NCBI GenBank assembly: GCA_039964455.1
Contig: JBDVXK010000013.1
Span: forward strand, 496,001-560,000
Direction: 5' to 3'
DNA length: 64,000 bases
Origin: CALJFL01 sp039964455
Lineage (GTDB): Bacteria; Pseudomonadota; Gammaproteobacteria; Pseudomonadales; Halieaceae
Below, piece after piece: positions 51,428-60,748 of this stretch (positions are counted from its first letter, which is position 1; the number at the start of each line of letters is the position of its first letter). The notes beneath the pieces are model-generated. The model was given only the letters and a program-made list of their open reading frames with translations. It searched no databases and was not told the DNA's origin. A program made the translations under genes and the position numbers.

Positions 51428-52264
51428 ATGTCCCGCCTGTCCTCAACAATTCGTCACCTGCCGGTAGCAGGCAACTGCCTCGAGCTGGTGCAGCTCACTG
51501 ATACCCACTTGTGCCGCACAGCGGGTGGCAAGCTATTGGGCATGGATACCGACCATTCATTGCAGGCGGTGATTGACCTGGTGCGCAGTGAGCGGCCCTC
51601 GCTGGATGCAATACTGGGTACCGGCGATCTGTCCGACCAGGGCGCGGGAGAGTCCTACCAGCGCCTGCTGGCATATTTTGACGAGCTTACTGCCCATCAC
51701 TACTGGTTACCCGGCAACCACGATGACCTCGCGCATATGCAGCAGATTGGTGGAACCGATCGACTGTGTAGCGAATTGCGTGGAGGCGGTTGGCAGATTG
51801 TAATGCTGGACTCACAGATTCCCGGTGAAGTGGGTGGGGAGCTGGGGAGCGAACAACTGTCCATGTTGGCGCAGACGCTTGAGGCGGCAGCGGCGGCAGG
51901 TCTTCACTCGCTGGTTTGCCTGCATCATCAACCTGTGGCGATCGGCTGTGATTGGCTGGATCAACAAATGGTGGCTGATGCAGACGCGTTCTTTGCAGTG
52001 CTGGACCAGTACCCCTGTGTTCGCGGCGTTTTATGGGGCCATGTTCACCAGGAGATCGACCAGCGGCGCAACAATGTTTTACTGATGGCCTCGCCTTCTA
52101 CCTGTGCCCAGTTTGCCCCCGGGCAGAAAAACTTCAAGGTGGATGATGTCTCTCCGGGCTATCGCTGGTTGCGCCTGCACCCCGATGGCCGCATTGAGAC
52201 CGCCGTGTCTCGTGTTACCGGTGTTAAATTTTCGGTTGACCTCGATTCGGGCGGTTATCTGTAA
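51428..52264 (+). CDS. cpdA: 3',5'-cyclic-AMP phosphodiesterase CpdA
   Basis: Class III phosphodiesterase that hydrolyses cAMP to AMP. It has 278 residues. Metallophosphoesterase motifs in order are QLTDTHL, GTGDLSD, PGNHDD, LHHQPV and GHVHQE, supplying the dinuclear metal site. Situated between yqiB and parE as in enterics and Pseudomonas, which favours CpdA over other phosphoesterases. No obvious Shine-Dalgarno before ATG. Confidence 0.92.
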   Translation: MSRLSSTIRHLPVAGNCLELVQLTDTHLCRTAGGKLLGMDTDHSLQAVIDLVRSERPSLDAILGTGDLSDQGAGESYQRLLAYFDELTAHHYWLPGNHDDLAHMQQIGGTDRLCSELRGGGWQIVMLDSQIPGEVGGELGSEQLSMLAQTLEAAAAAGLHSLVCLHHQPVAIGCDWLDQQMVADADAFFAVLDQYPCVRGVLWGHVHQEIDQRRNNVLLMASPSTCAQFAPGQKNFKVDDVSPGYRWLRLHPDGRIETAVSRVTGVKFSVDLDSGGYL

Positions 52265-52335
52265 GCAAAAACACGCAATCCTGTTTCGCTGATGTACAAT
52301 GATCGAAGGTTGGTTTCGCGAAGCAGATTGGGTAA

Positions 52336-54225
52336 ATGAGTCAATATAACGCTGAAGATATTGAGGTCCTCACGGGCCTGGAGCCGGTCCGTAAGAGGCC
52401 CGGCATGTACACGGATACCTCTCGGCCCAACCATCTCGCGCAAGAAGTGATCGACAACAGTGTTGATGAAGCACTGGCCGGTCACGCCAATGAAATCGAT
52501 GTCATACTGCATAAAGACCAGTCGGTCACTGTCAGTGATAACGGCCGTGGTATGCCGGTGGATATTCATCCGGAGCAGGGCAAGCCCGGCGTGGAAGTGA
52601 TTTTGTCCACGCTGCATGCCGGCGGCAAGTTTTCCTCCAAGAACTACCAGTTTAGCGGCGGCCTGCACGGCGTGGGCGTGTCCGTTGTGAATGCACTTTC
52701 CAGTCTTCTGGAGGTGACGATTCGCAGGGATGCCAAGGTTTACCAGATGTCTTTCGCCGGTGGCGACAAGAAGACTGACCTTGAAGTTATAGACAGCTGC
52801 GGCAAGCGAAATACCGGCACGGCGGTTAAGTTCACACCGGACGGGCAATATTTTGACTCCACCAATTTTTCGGTCTCGCGACTGCGACATGTATTGCGCG
52901 CGAAAGCGGTGCTTTGCCCCGGCTTGCGGGTAAAGTTCAAGGACGAAAAGAAGGGCGAGTCCGAAGAGTGGTATTACGAAGACGGGCTAACGGATTACCT
53001 TGCAGACTCTACCATTGATTTTCCCTGTATCCCTGAGGAACCCTTTGTAGGCAGCTTCAGCAGTAGCAGCGAAGGTGTGGATTGGGCGGTACAGTGGCTG
53101 CCTGAAGGCGGCGAGGTAATCGCCGAATCCTATGTCAACCTGATTCCCACTGCCCAGGGTGGCACCCATGTGAATGGCTTACGAACTGGCTTGCTGGATG
53201 CCATGCGAGACTTCTGCGAGCTGCGCAACCTGTTGCCGCGTGGGGTCAAGCTAACGCCCGACGATATCTGGGATCGTTGTTGCTATGTGTTGTCCTCCAA
53301 GCTTGAGGATCCGCAGTTTTCTGGCCAGACCAAAGAGCGCTTGTCATCCAGGGAGGCCGCTGCATTTGTTTCCGGTGTCGCCAAGGATGCCTTTAGCCTA
53401 TGGCTTAACCAGCATACGCAGGAAGCTGAGCAGCTGGCGGAAATGTGCATCAACAACGCGCAGAGTCGTCTGCGCTCGGCCAAGAAAGTTACCCGTAAAA
53501 AAGTTGCCACAGGCCCGGCACTGCCCGGCAAGTTGGCAGATTGCTCAGGGGAAGACCCGGAGCGCGGTGAACTCTTCCTGGTAGAGGGTGACTCCGCTGG
53601 CGGCTCTGCCAAGCAAGCCAGGGACAGGGAGTTTCAGGCCATTCTGCCCCTGCGCGGTAAAATCCTGAACACCTGGGAAGTCGATTCGCAGGAGATCCTC
53701 GCATCTCAGGAAGTACACAATATTTCGATAGCCTTGGGCATAGACCCGGCCACCGATGACCTTTCTGGCCTGCGCTATCATAAGGTTTGCATTCTTGCTG
53801 ACGCGGACTCTGATGGCCTGCACATTGCCACGCTGATCTGCGCGCTGTTCGTGCGTCATTTCCGGACGTTGGTGGCAGCGGGTCACGTATTTGTAGCCAT
53901 GCCGCCCCTGTACCGTATCGATGTGGGTAAAGAGGTGTTTTACGCTTTGGACGAAGCTGAGAAGCAGGGTGTGCTTGACCGTATAGAGGCGGAGAAAAAG
54001 CGCGGCAAGGTCAATGTGCAACGCTTTAAGGGTTTGGGCGAAATGAACCCGCTGCAACTTCGCGAGACAACCATGGATCCGGATACCAGGCGCCTTGTTC
54101 GGCTGGTTCTGGATTCAGGTGATGGCACCAACAGCATGCTGGACATGCTGTTGGCCAAGAAGCGTGCCGGTGACCGCAAATCCTGGCTGGAGAAAAAGGG
54201 TGATCTTGCCGACGTGGCAGTGTGA
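52336..54225 (+). CDS. parE: DNA topoisomerase IV subunit B
   Basis: ATPase subunit of topoisomerase IV; with ParC it decatenates sister chromosomes. It has 629 residues. GHKL ATPase motifs: DNSVDEALAG, DNGRGMPVD and GGLHGVGVSVVNALS (about 35-120). The TOPRIM domain shows EGDSAGGSAKQ and DADSDGLHI. The C-terminus KRAGDRKSWLEKKG is ParE-like and not GyrB-length. parC is not in the window. Confidence 0.97.
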   Translation: MSQYNAEDIEVLTGLEPVRKRPGMYTDTSRPNHLAQEVIDNSVDEALAGHANEIDVILHKDQSVTVSDNGRGMPVDIHPEQGKPGVEVILSTLHAGGKFSSKNYQFSGGLHGVGVSVVNALSSLLEVTIRRDAKVYQMSFAGGDKKTDLEVIDSCGKRNTGTAVKFTPDGQYFDSTNFSVSRLRHVLRAKAVLCPGLRVKFKDEKKGESEEWYYEDGLTDYLADSTIDFPCIPEEPFVGSFSSSSEGVDWAVQWLPEGGEVIAESYVNLIPTAQGGTHVNGLRTGLLDAMRDFCELRNLLPRGVKLTPDDIWDRCCYVLSSKLEDPQFSGQTKERLSSREAAAFVSGVAKDAFSLWLNQHTQEAEQLAEMCINNAQSRLRSAKKVTRKKVATGPALPGKLADCSGEDPERGELFLVEGDSAGGSAKQARDREFQAILPLRGKILNTWEVDSQEILASQEVHNISIALGIDPATDDLSGLRYHKVCILADADSDGLHIATLICALFVRHFRTLVAAGHVFVAMPPLYRIDVGKEVFYALDEAEKQGVLDRIEAEKKRGKVNVQRFKGLGEMNPLQLRETTMDPDTRRLVRLVLDSGDGTNSMLDMLLAKKRAGDRKSWLEKKGDLADVAV

Positions 54226-54261
54226 TCTGATGCTTGTATTAGTAACCACTGGGTGGACCTT

Positions 54262-54846
54262 ATGAGAATGTTGCAGTTAGTGCTGAGCTTTACCCTGCTT
54301 ACCTTGTCGGGAGCTGCTCTCGCACAGTGGGAGCTTGATAACGATCGCTCGGCGGTCAACTTTATTTCGGTGAAGAACTCGGCCATTGCCGAGACCCACA
54401 GCTTTACCTCGCTGGTTGGTTTTATAGGTGCAGATGGCAAGGTACAGCTGGGCATAGACCTGGACAGTGTCGAAACCCTGATTCCCATTCGCAACGAACG
54501 CATGCGCGAATTATTATTTGAAACTGCCCGCTTCCCTGCGGCGAATCTCAATACACAAGTGGCTCCCGGCATTTTGCAGGCTGCCACCGAAGGTGGCGTA
54601 GTGACTACGGATATTCCAGTGAAGCTGTCGCTTCACGACAAAGAGATCGAACTGGCCGTCCCTGTGGTTGTGGTCGGTGAAAGTGGCGGCTTGCTGCGGG
54701 TTCTAAGTTCTCGTCCCGTTATTCTGAATGCGGCCGACTTTGGTCTCGATAAAGGTGTGCAGGCGCTGCAAGAGATCGCTGGACTCGATGCCATCAGTAC
54801 GGCCATCCCTGTATCCATACATCTGGTTTTCATTCCCGCCCAATAA
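54262..54846 (+). CDS. YceI-like periplasmic protein
   Basis: A 194-residue exported protein of the YceI superfamily, lipocalin-like beta barrels that bind isoprenoid-type lipids. The signal peptide ends at Ala-Leu-Ala before Gln-Trp (about residue 21). Family features: WELDNDRSAVNFISVKNS, DLDSVETLIPIRNERM and an RELLFETARFP segment. ATG 54262 is preferred over GTG 54253 because of GGTGG five bases upstream. Directly follows parE; probably its own function. The bound ligand is unknown. Confidence 0.84.
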   Translation: MRMLQLVLSFTLLTLSGAALAQWELDNDRSAVNFISVKNSAIAETHSFTSLVGFIGADGKVQLGIDLDSVETLIPIRNERMRELLFETARFPAANLNTQVAPGILQAATEGGVVTTDIPVKLSLHDKEIELAVPVVVVGESGGLLRVLSSRPVILNAADFGLDKGVQALQEIAGLDAISTAIPVSIHLVFIPAQ

Positions 54847-54857
54847 CAACCCTGGCT

Positions 54858-55838
54858 GTGGAAGCTCTGCAACTCGATGCCGGTGAAGTGACACTGCGTG
54901 TAGTGAGCGAGGGTGCCGGCCCCCTTGTGGTTTTCTGCCACGGCTATCCCGGATTATGGTACAGCTGGCGTCATCAGTTGCCTGCGCTGGCTCAGGCCGG
55001 CTACCGCGCTGTAGCGCTGGACATGCGTGGTTATGGCCGCAGTAGCCGGCCGCTGACCAGCGATGCCTATGGGCTGGATCGGCTCAGCAACGATGTACTG
55101 GCGGTGCTGGATTATTTTGGAGAAGAGCACGCGGTCGTTGTGGGCCATGACTTTGGCGCCAACCTGGCCTGGCATATGGCCAGAGCTCACACCGATAGAG
55201 TGCGGGCGGTCGCTCCCCTGTGTGTTCCTTATGAGATGGAGCTGGCAGGTGGCGGCGACACTCTGCCCAGTGAGCTTTACGCGGCTATTGCCGCCCAGCA
55301 CTTTTTTCATATGCACTACTATCAGGCTGTGGGTGTCGCTGAGGCACATTGCCTGGGCCGTGAAGAAGAGATGCTGCGGAAATTGTTCTGGGCATTGTCG
55401 GGCGAGGGTGAATTATTGAACTGGGAGAATTTCCCCAGTGAGGGAACGACCTACCTGGATGTATTGGCCGAGCCTGCCAGGCCGCTACCCTGGTCCTGGC
55501 TGAGTCAGCAGGATCTGGATTATTACGTGAGCGAATACCTGGCGGCCGGCCCGGATCTGACTTTTATTGGTGGGGCCAATTCCTACCGTGCCATGGATTA
55601 CAACTGGCGATTGACCCGTAAAGATGCCCATGCCGACATAGAGATACCGGTTTTGTTTGTCGGTGGTATGGAAGACCCCACCATCAAGCTGGCCGGAGAC
55701 GGTCCACTGCAGCATATGCGGGAAAAAGCGCGGGATCTTCGAGCAGTGGAATTACTCCCCGGCGCTGGCCACTTTGTTCAGCAGGAGAGGCCGGAGGCAG
55801 TGAATAAGCTGCTACTGAATTTTCTCTCGACGCTGTAG
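54858..55838 (+). CDS. Alpha/beta hydrolase, epoxide-hydrolase-like
   Basis: A 326-residue hydrolase with soluble epoxide hydrolase features. The oxyanion motif HGYP is at 28-31, the nucleophile Asp98 in VGHDFGAN replaces the usual Ser, and His305 is in GAGHFVQQERPE. A cap domain spans about 135-235, and DYNWRLTR may contain a ring-opening Tyr. This suggests ester-intermediate hydrolysis of epoxides to diols. GTG 54858 lies 11 bases after the YceI gene; the ribosome site is weak. Confidence 0.83.
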   Translation: MEALQLDAGEVTLRVVSEGAGPLVVFCHGYPGLWYSWRHQLPALAQAGYRAVALDMRGYGRSSRPLTSDAYGLDRLSNDVLAVLDYFGEEHAVVVGHDFGANLAWHMARAHTDRVRAVAPLCVPYEMELAGGGDTLPSELYAAIAAQHFFHMHYYQAVGVAEAHCLGREEEMLRKLFWALSGEGELLNWENFPSEGTTYLDVLAEPARPLPWSWLSQQDLDYYVSEYLAAGPDLTFIGGANSYRAMDYNWRLTRKDAHADIEIPVLFVGGMEDPTIKLAGDGPLQHMREKARDLRAVELLPGAGHFVQQERPEAVNKLLLNFLSTL

Positions 55839-55852
55839 GTGCGTCTCACCTA
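55836..55852. terminator. Possible shared terminator between epoxide hydrolase and cytochrome genes
   Basis: TAGGTG (55836-55841) and CACCTA (55847-55852) form a six-pair stem with a five-base loop. It includes both convergent stop codons. The plus strand continues with GTTTG, a weak tail. Confidence 0.33.
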
Positions 55853-58105
55853 GTTTGTCGAGACCTGTTGCAGAAGTTGTTGGTAGTTCTGGTTGTTTGG
55901 TGACAGCTGCAGCAATTGCCGGGCGTAGCGCACGGCGGGGTCGCGCCGTCCTAGCTCGGCGTTGTAATTCACCAGCGCCAGCAACACTTCCTGGTTCCCC
56001 GGAACCTGCCGCAACAGCTTTTCCAGTTCACCTACGGCTTTTTCCGGTTGCCCCAGATCGTGCAGGGCGATCGCGTAAACGAAGCGATGTCGCGTGCCAT
56101 TTTGCTCTATGGCAGCCGCGCGACCCAGATAGTCCAGAGCCTTTTCGCTGTTGCCGCCGCGTGTCTCCAGCAAACCCAGTGAATGTAGTGTGTCTCCACT
56201 TTCGGGAGCCACTGCCAGCGCCGCCAGTAGTTGCTGTCTCGCCTCATCTTCGCGATTGGCAGTTCGCAGCAGGTCAGCAAGGTTAAGGTACGCCGGTATA
56301 AGCTGGGGGTTAAGCACCAGCGCTTCCCGGTAAGCAGCTTCACTCGCGGGGAGGTCGCCCCTGTTGTAGTAAAACAGCCCCAGCTGCATTTGCACTGATG
56401 GCATATCCGCATGCAGTCGGTGAACTGACTGGAACTCCTTGAACAGTGCCACTAGCGCCGCTGCCTCGGTCTCCGGAATCTGGTCAAGCGGTACACCTGC
56501 CAGCGAGTTGGCGACTGCCAGCCTGACCGAAGTAACGTCGTCATCGATTAGCGGGCGCAGTAATTGATAGCGCTGATTGAGCGGCAGTGACTCCATACTA
56601 TTAACAGTACTTGTACGAATCATAGCGTTGTCGTCATAGAGAAACTGGCTGGCCAGCTGCAGGATTTCTCTGTTGCCGCCACTGTCAGACACGCTTTCTA
56701 TAGCGGTTGCACGCCAGACCGGGGGTGCTTTTGTGTCCTGTGCGATAGCCGTCAGCTGCGGTAAAACCCGCACGTCACCGGCGTCGGCCAGTGCAAATGC
56801 CCGAGCGGGATGCTGGCCGGTATCGCGAAATTGCACGCCCCATTCACGCAGTGCGCTCAGAGACCAATCGGCGTCTTTGTCGAGGTGGCATTGATTGCAG
56901 GCATTGGGTGTTCCCATGACGACGCTGAGGTCGGGCCTGGGGATTCGCATGCTGTGGTCCCGGCGCGGGTCCACACCCATGTAGGTTGTTTCAGGCATAT
57001 GGCAATTGGCGCACTGGGCTCCGGTGGAATCAGCACTGTGGTGGTGATGCTCTGGTGAGTCATAGACATCGGGCTTGTGACATTGCGCGCATATAGCGTT
57101 GCCCGGCGCGCGTATCTCTGCCGTGTGAGGCTCGTGGCAGTTGCTACACACCACGCCGGCCATGTGCATTTTACTCTGGATGAAAGAGCCGTAGACGTAA
57201 ACCTCATCCTGAATCTGGCCATCGTGGTAATACAGGGGTGAACGCAACAGAGACAAACGATGGGTATCCAGAAGATCAGCCCCGTAGTGGTAGTCTCCCA
57301 GGGAGCTGCGGCGCGCATGGCAGCGCGCACAGTTATCTATCTGGGCGTTGGACTGTAGTGGTGTTTGCCGTTTGGCTATGTTCTCGCCGTCCGGGAAGGC
57401 CCACTCGCCACGCTGCGCCAGCGCTGTCTGAAAACCGCTGTCTTTGCCGCCAAGTAATTTCCCAGTCGCCGCCAGATCGGTGTGCTTGCTGCCGGGGCCA
57501 TGACAGGATTCGCAGCCCACATTGACCTCTTCATAGGTCGTAGAGAACGTCCGTGTCCTGGCATCATAGTTTTTTTGCAGGTCGGTACTGTGGCATTCGG
57601 CGCAGCGCGTGTTCCAGTTTTGGTATGGGCCCGTCCAATGCAGGGGGTCGCCAGCGAAGATGGGCTCGTCCGGATAAAGGTGATACCAGCGCTGTCCACC
57701 CTCGTCTTTTGGCCTCGCGTCCCAGGTGATACTCAGGGCCTGCAGGCGACCGCGGGACAGTGGCAATAAGTACTGTTGCAGCGGGTATACGCCAAAGACA
57801 AATGGAACCGGGAACTCCGTGAGCTTGCCATCTTCACCATCGGTGGTAACAAAATAGTCGTCGCCGCGTCTGCTGAAAGTGGAGACAATACCGTTGTAGG
57901 TGAAGCTGGCATTGTCGAAATCGCCCAACACGGTTTCGGGTGAGGCAACTTGCATAGCCAGATCGTGATGCGAACCCTGCCAGGCTTTGTGTTCCTGCGC
58001 ATGGCAGTTGGCACAGCGCTCGCTGCCCACGAAGTCAGGGGCGGCAGAGGTAGCTACGGCCGGGCCAAGCAATAGCCACAGCAGTGTAATGAGTTTAGCT
58101 GGCAT
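55850..58105 (-). CDS. Exported octahaem cytochrome c with C-terminal TPR domain
   Basis: A 751-residue secreted protein. A signal peptide (about 1-22) is followed by eight CxxCH haem motifs starting at Cys31, 168, 198, 259, 320, 339, 365 and 403, then a HEAT-like region, and a C-terminal tetratricopeptide domain (about 575-750). The haem part resembles the multihaem cytochrome c554/NrfA-like families. Many His residues (e.g. EHHHHSADS) are available as distal ligands. The TPR part could dock to partner proteins. Not adjacent to nrf or nap genes; the electron acceptor is unknown. It lies 68 bases downstream of the sulfatase on the same strand. Confidence 0.78.
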   Translation of the reverse strand: MPAKLITLLWLLLGPAVATSAAPDFVGSERCANCHAQEHKAWQGSHHDLAMQVASPETVLGDFDNASFTYNGIVSTFSRRGDDYFVTTDGEDGKLTEFPVPFVFGVYPLQQYLLPLSRGRLQALSITWDARPKDEGGQRWYHLYPDEPIFAGDPLHWTGPYQNWNTRCAECHSTDLQKNYDARTRTFSTTYEEVNVGCESCHGPGSKHTDLAATGKLLGGKDSGFQTALAQRGEWAFPDGENIAKRQTPLQSNAQIDNCARCHARRSSLGDYHYGADLLDTHRLSLLRSPLYYHDGQIQDEVYVYGSFIQSKMHMAGVVCSNCHEPHTAEIRAPGNAICAQCHKPDVYDSPEHHHHSADSTGAQCANCHMPETTYMGVDPRRDHSMRIPRPDLSVVMGTPNACNQCHLDKDADWSLSALREWGVQFRDTGQHPARAFALADAGDVRVLPQLTAIAQDTKAPPVWRATAIESVSDSGGNREILQLASQFLYDDNAMIRTSTVNSMESLPLNQRYQLLRPLIDDDVTSVRLAVANSLAGVPLDQIPETEAAALVALFKEFQSVHRLHADMPSVQMQLGLFYYNRGDLPASEAAYREALVLNPQLIPAYLNLADLLRTANREDEARQQLLAALAVAPESGDTLHSLGLLETRGGNSEKALDYLGRAAAIEQNGTRHRFVYAIALHDLGQPEKAVGELEKLLRQVPGNQEVLLALVNYNAELGRRDPAVRYARQLLQLSPNNQNYQQLLQQVSTN

Positions 58106-58173
58106 GAGTTTCCATCCCGAAAGGTGGGGGAAGGCTAACCCAATTAGCCCTCAGACCCAAGTTCGCCCTGTTG

Positions 58174-59835
58174 TTACTTGAGGAGGATGTTGCGCTCGCC
58201 TTCCTCAGTCGCAAGGTTAATTTCCTCATTGAGACAAAAGCCCGCAGCGAGCCAGCTGGGCTCACAGTCATAGATGAGTCGTCCGCGGTCGCCCAGTTGC
58301 CGGTCCAGTATTTTACGCGCATGCCCTGGGGGCATACCCCGGGCATACTCATCCCGAAGGCTGTCCGAGGGCCGGGGCCAGGTAGACCAGTCACGCGGTG
58401 CTCTCCAGCCTGGGGGTGGCACCAACTGTGACCTGACGCCAGAGATAGGGTATAGGGCTCGCCAATCGCGAACTTCCTGCGCTAACTGACGCACCACCTC
58501 AGGATACTCCTGAGCCAGGTTGTTGTACTCGTAGGGGTCATCGGCGATGCGGAACAGGTGGTTGGTTATATTTGTACCTTCGTTGTCCTGCTCGATTTCC
58601 TGCACGAGTTTCCAGTGTTCATTGAACGCTGTGATCGAAAACGAGCCGTAGGTGGGTGTCTCGGAGGCGAAGAATACGGTTTGTTGTCGCGGTGAGGGCA
58701 CGTCATCAACAATGGCCGGCCACATGTTCTGGCCATCCATCTTGCGGGTAATGCCAGTCTCTATACCGGCCGCCGCTGCCAGTGTGGGAAACACATCCAT
58801 CACCGTCATGATCTGTTCCATCTTGGTGCCCTGGCTTATTGCTGCGGGCCAGCGCATCACGGACACGACGCGTATGCCGCCTTCAAATGTCTCACCCTTT
58901 CCGCCTCTTAAAGGCACATTGTCGGCCCCGCCAGTGGCGTAGGCTGCCCCGCCGTTGTCACTAAAAAACAGCACGATTGTGTTGTCGGCGATACCCTGCT
59001 CCTCCAGGGTGACCAGCACCTGTGCAATGGCCTGATCCATGGCGTCGACCACGGCGGCGTACAGGGGGCGGGCACTGGGGCGGCCGGTCATTTTGCGTAT
59101 GCGGCGGGTATTGTCGGTATTGCGCGCCCGGGCAGGCTTACGGTCATCAACCATGTCGGCGTACTTCGCCAATAAATCTTCGGGGGCTTCCAGTGGCGTG
59201 TGCGGTGCGATAAACGGCATGTAGACGAAAAAGGGTTTCTCCGTATCACGCTCACGAATATAGCGGGACACTTCATCGGCGAGCAGGAAAGTTTCGTAGC
59301 CGTCTTTGGTTATGGACTGGCCATTTAACTGAAAGTCTTTGCCACCCTGGTTGGAGAAAGGAGGAAAGTAACCAACCTCGGTGTGCAGGTGGCCGAAGAA
59401 GTGCTCAAAGCCACGGTTGTTCGGGTGGAAGTCCTGCTGGGCGTGGCCCAGGTGCCACTTGCCCACCATCGCTGTCTGGTAGCCGGCATCGCGGAATGCC
59501 ATGGGCATAAATTGCTCATCCGGGTGAATGCCGTTATTCATCCACGGCATGATGGTGGCATAGGCAACACCAAGGCGAATCGGGTCGCGACCTGTCATCA
59601 GGGCAGCCCGTGTTGGCGAGCAGATGGGAGTGGTGTAGAAGCGGTCCAGCTGCACACCCTCGGCGGCTAACTGGTCCAGTGCCGGGGTATCGATGGGCCC
59701 CTGATGATAGCCTACATCGGCCCAACCCAGGTCATCTGCCACCATCACGATAATGTTGGGTTGCTCGCTGGCAAATGTCAGGGTGCTGGCCAATAGTGAT
59801 ATTGCCAAAAGCAAGGCATTCGAAAGACGGCTCAT
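58174..59835 (-). CDS. Arylsulfatase, formylglycine-dependent
   Basis: A periplasmic sulfatase of 553 residues, cleaving sulfate esters. Signal peptide to about residue 22. The metal-binding MVADDLGWAD (Asp34, Asp35) and the active-site CSPTRAALMTG (Cys72 to be converted to formylglycine) match the Cys-type family, which requires a formylglycine-generating enzyme elsewhere. Another metal motif is FFSDNGG. ATG 59835 has GAGAGGA seven bases upstream. A marine sulfated polysaccharide is a likely target, but specificity is not readable. Confidence 0.88.
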   Translation of the reverse strand: MSRLSNALLLAISLLASTLTFASEQPNIIVMVADDLGWADVGYHQGPIDTPALDQLAAEGVQLDRFYTTPICSPTRAALMTGRDPIRLGVAYATIMPWMNNGIHPDEQFMPMAFRDAGYQTAMVGKWHLGHAQQDFHPNNRGFEHFFGHLHTEVGYFPPFSNQGGKDFQLNGQSITKDGYETFLLADEVSRYIRERDTEKPFFVYMPFIAPHTPLEAPEDLLAKYADMVDDRKPARARNTDNTRRIRKMTGRPSARPLYAAVVDAMDQAIAQVLVTLEEQGIADNTIVLFFSDNGGAAYATGGADNVPLRGGKGETFEGGIRVVSVMRWPAAISQGTKMEQIMTVMDVFPTLAAAAGIETGITRKMDGQNMWPAIVDDVPSPRQQTVFFASETPTYGSFSITAFNEHWKLVQEIEQDNEGTNITNHLFRIADDPYEYNNLAQEYPEVVRQLAQEVRDWRALYPISGVRSQLVPPPGWRAPRDWSTWPRPSDSLRDEYARGMPPGHARKILDRQLGDRGRLIYDCEPSWLAAGFCLNEEINLATEEGERNILLK

Positions 59836-60046
59836 TTTTATGTCCTCTCTATCATTCACGGTAGGCGTGCGGCCACCCGTTGCGCTAGGCGAGTATAGAC
59901 CTAAGCTGCCGGGTCTTCAGGGCGACGGTTCGCGATACTGGACCGAGACAGGTAAAAGACACCTGCCCTTTATAGGTATAGACAGTCACAGGGTGGCTTT
60001 CTATGATGCGGTCTCGCTGGCGTCGCCCGTTTGTGAGGGGCAGATA

Positions 60047-60748
60047 ATGAAACTGGGAATTCTTAAAACAGATACGGTCAGACCGGAGTGGGTGCCAGAG
60101 TTCGGCGAGTACCCCGATATGTTTATGGCATTGTTGGGCCGCCTGGACCCGCAGCTGGAATTTGAAGTTTATGACGCGGAGCGCAGCGAATACCCTGACG
60201 ATATAAATGCGGTGGATGCCTACCTGATTACCGGCAGTAAGAGCAGCGTTTATGAAGACAAAGCCTGGATTCGAACGTTGGAGGATTTTGTTCGTGAACT
60301 GGATCGTCACGGTAAGAAGATGATCGGTATCTGTTTCGGTCATCAGCTGATTGCTCAGGCGCTGGGCGGCAGAACTACCAAGTCAGATAAGGGCTGGGGA
60401 GTAGGGCTGCACACCTATGCCTTTGACAAAGCGCCTGCCTGGCACGATCAGGGCGATGCAGATTTCAGCGTACTGGTTAGTCACCAGGATCAGGTGGTTG
60501 CAGTTCCCGAGGGAACCCAGGTGCTTGCCAGCAGCGATTTTTGTGAGAACGCGGTGTGCCAGAATGGAGACCACATCCTGACGTTTCAGGGGCATCCTGA
60601 ATTTATACCCGCGTACTCCCAGGAAATTATGGATTTGCGCAGGGAAGTGATTGGAGAGGATGTTTACAGTGGCGGCGTGGCCTCGTTGCAAGGCCAGCCT
60701 GAACGCGACCGCATAGGCCGCTGGATTCTCAATTTCCTGAAAAGCTAG
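60047..60748 (+). CDS. Class I glutamine amidotransferase (GATase1-like)
   Basis: A 233-residue stand-alone glutamine amidotransferase domain. The nucleophile Cys is in GICFGHQLIAQALGG, and FQGHPEF supplies the catalytic His-x-Glu. LITGSKSSVYE is a family segment. The start ATG 60047 has GAGGGG six bases upstream; the longer open frame upstream overlaps the divergent sulfatase antisense and is rejected. Such proteins are often annotated as GMP synthase-like, but there is no synthetase domain. Its target is unknown. Its stop overlaps that of the STAS gene by four bases. Confidence 0.82.
   Translation: MKLGILKTDTVRPEWVPEFGEYPDMFMALLGRLDPQLEFEVYDAERSEYPDDINAVDAYLITGSKSSVYEDKAWIRTLEDFVRELDRHGKKMIGICFGHQLIAQALGGRTTKSDKGWGVGLHTYAFDKAPAWHDQGDADFSVLVSHQDQVVAVPEGTQVLASSDFCENAVCQNGDHILTFQGHPEFIPAYSQEIMDLRREVIGEDVYSGGVASLQGQPERDRIGRWILNFLKS

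Noticed and set aside
59753..60046. Upstream extension of the glutamine amidotransferase frame
   Set aside because: It overlaps the sulfatase signal peptide region antisense, has no family similarity, and the ATG at 60047 has a good Shine-Dalgarno.
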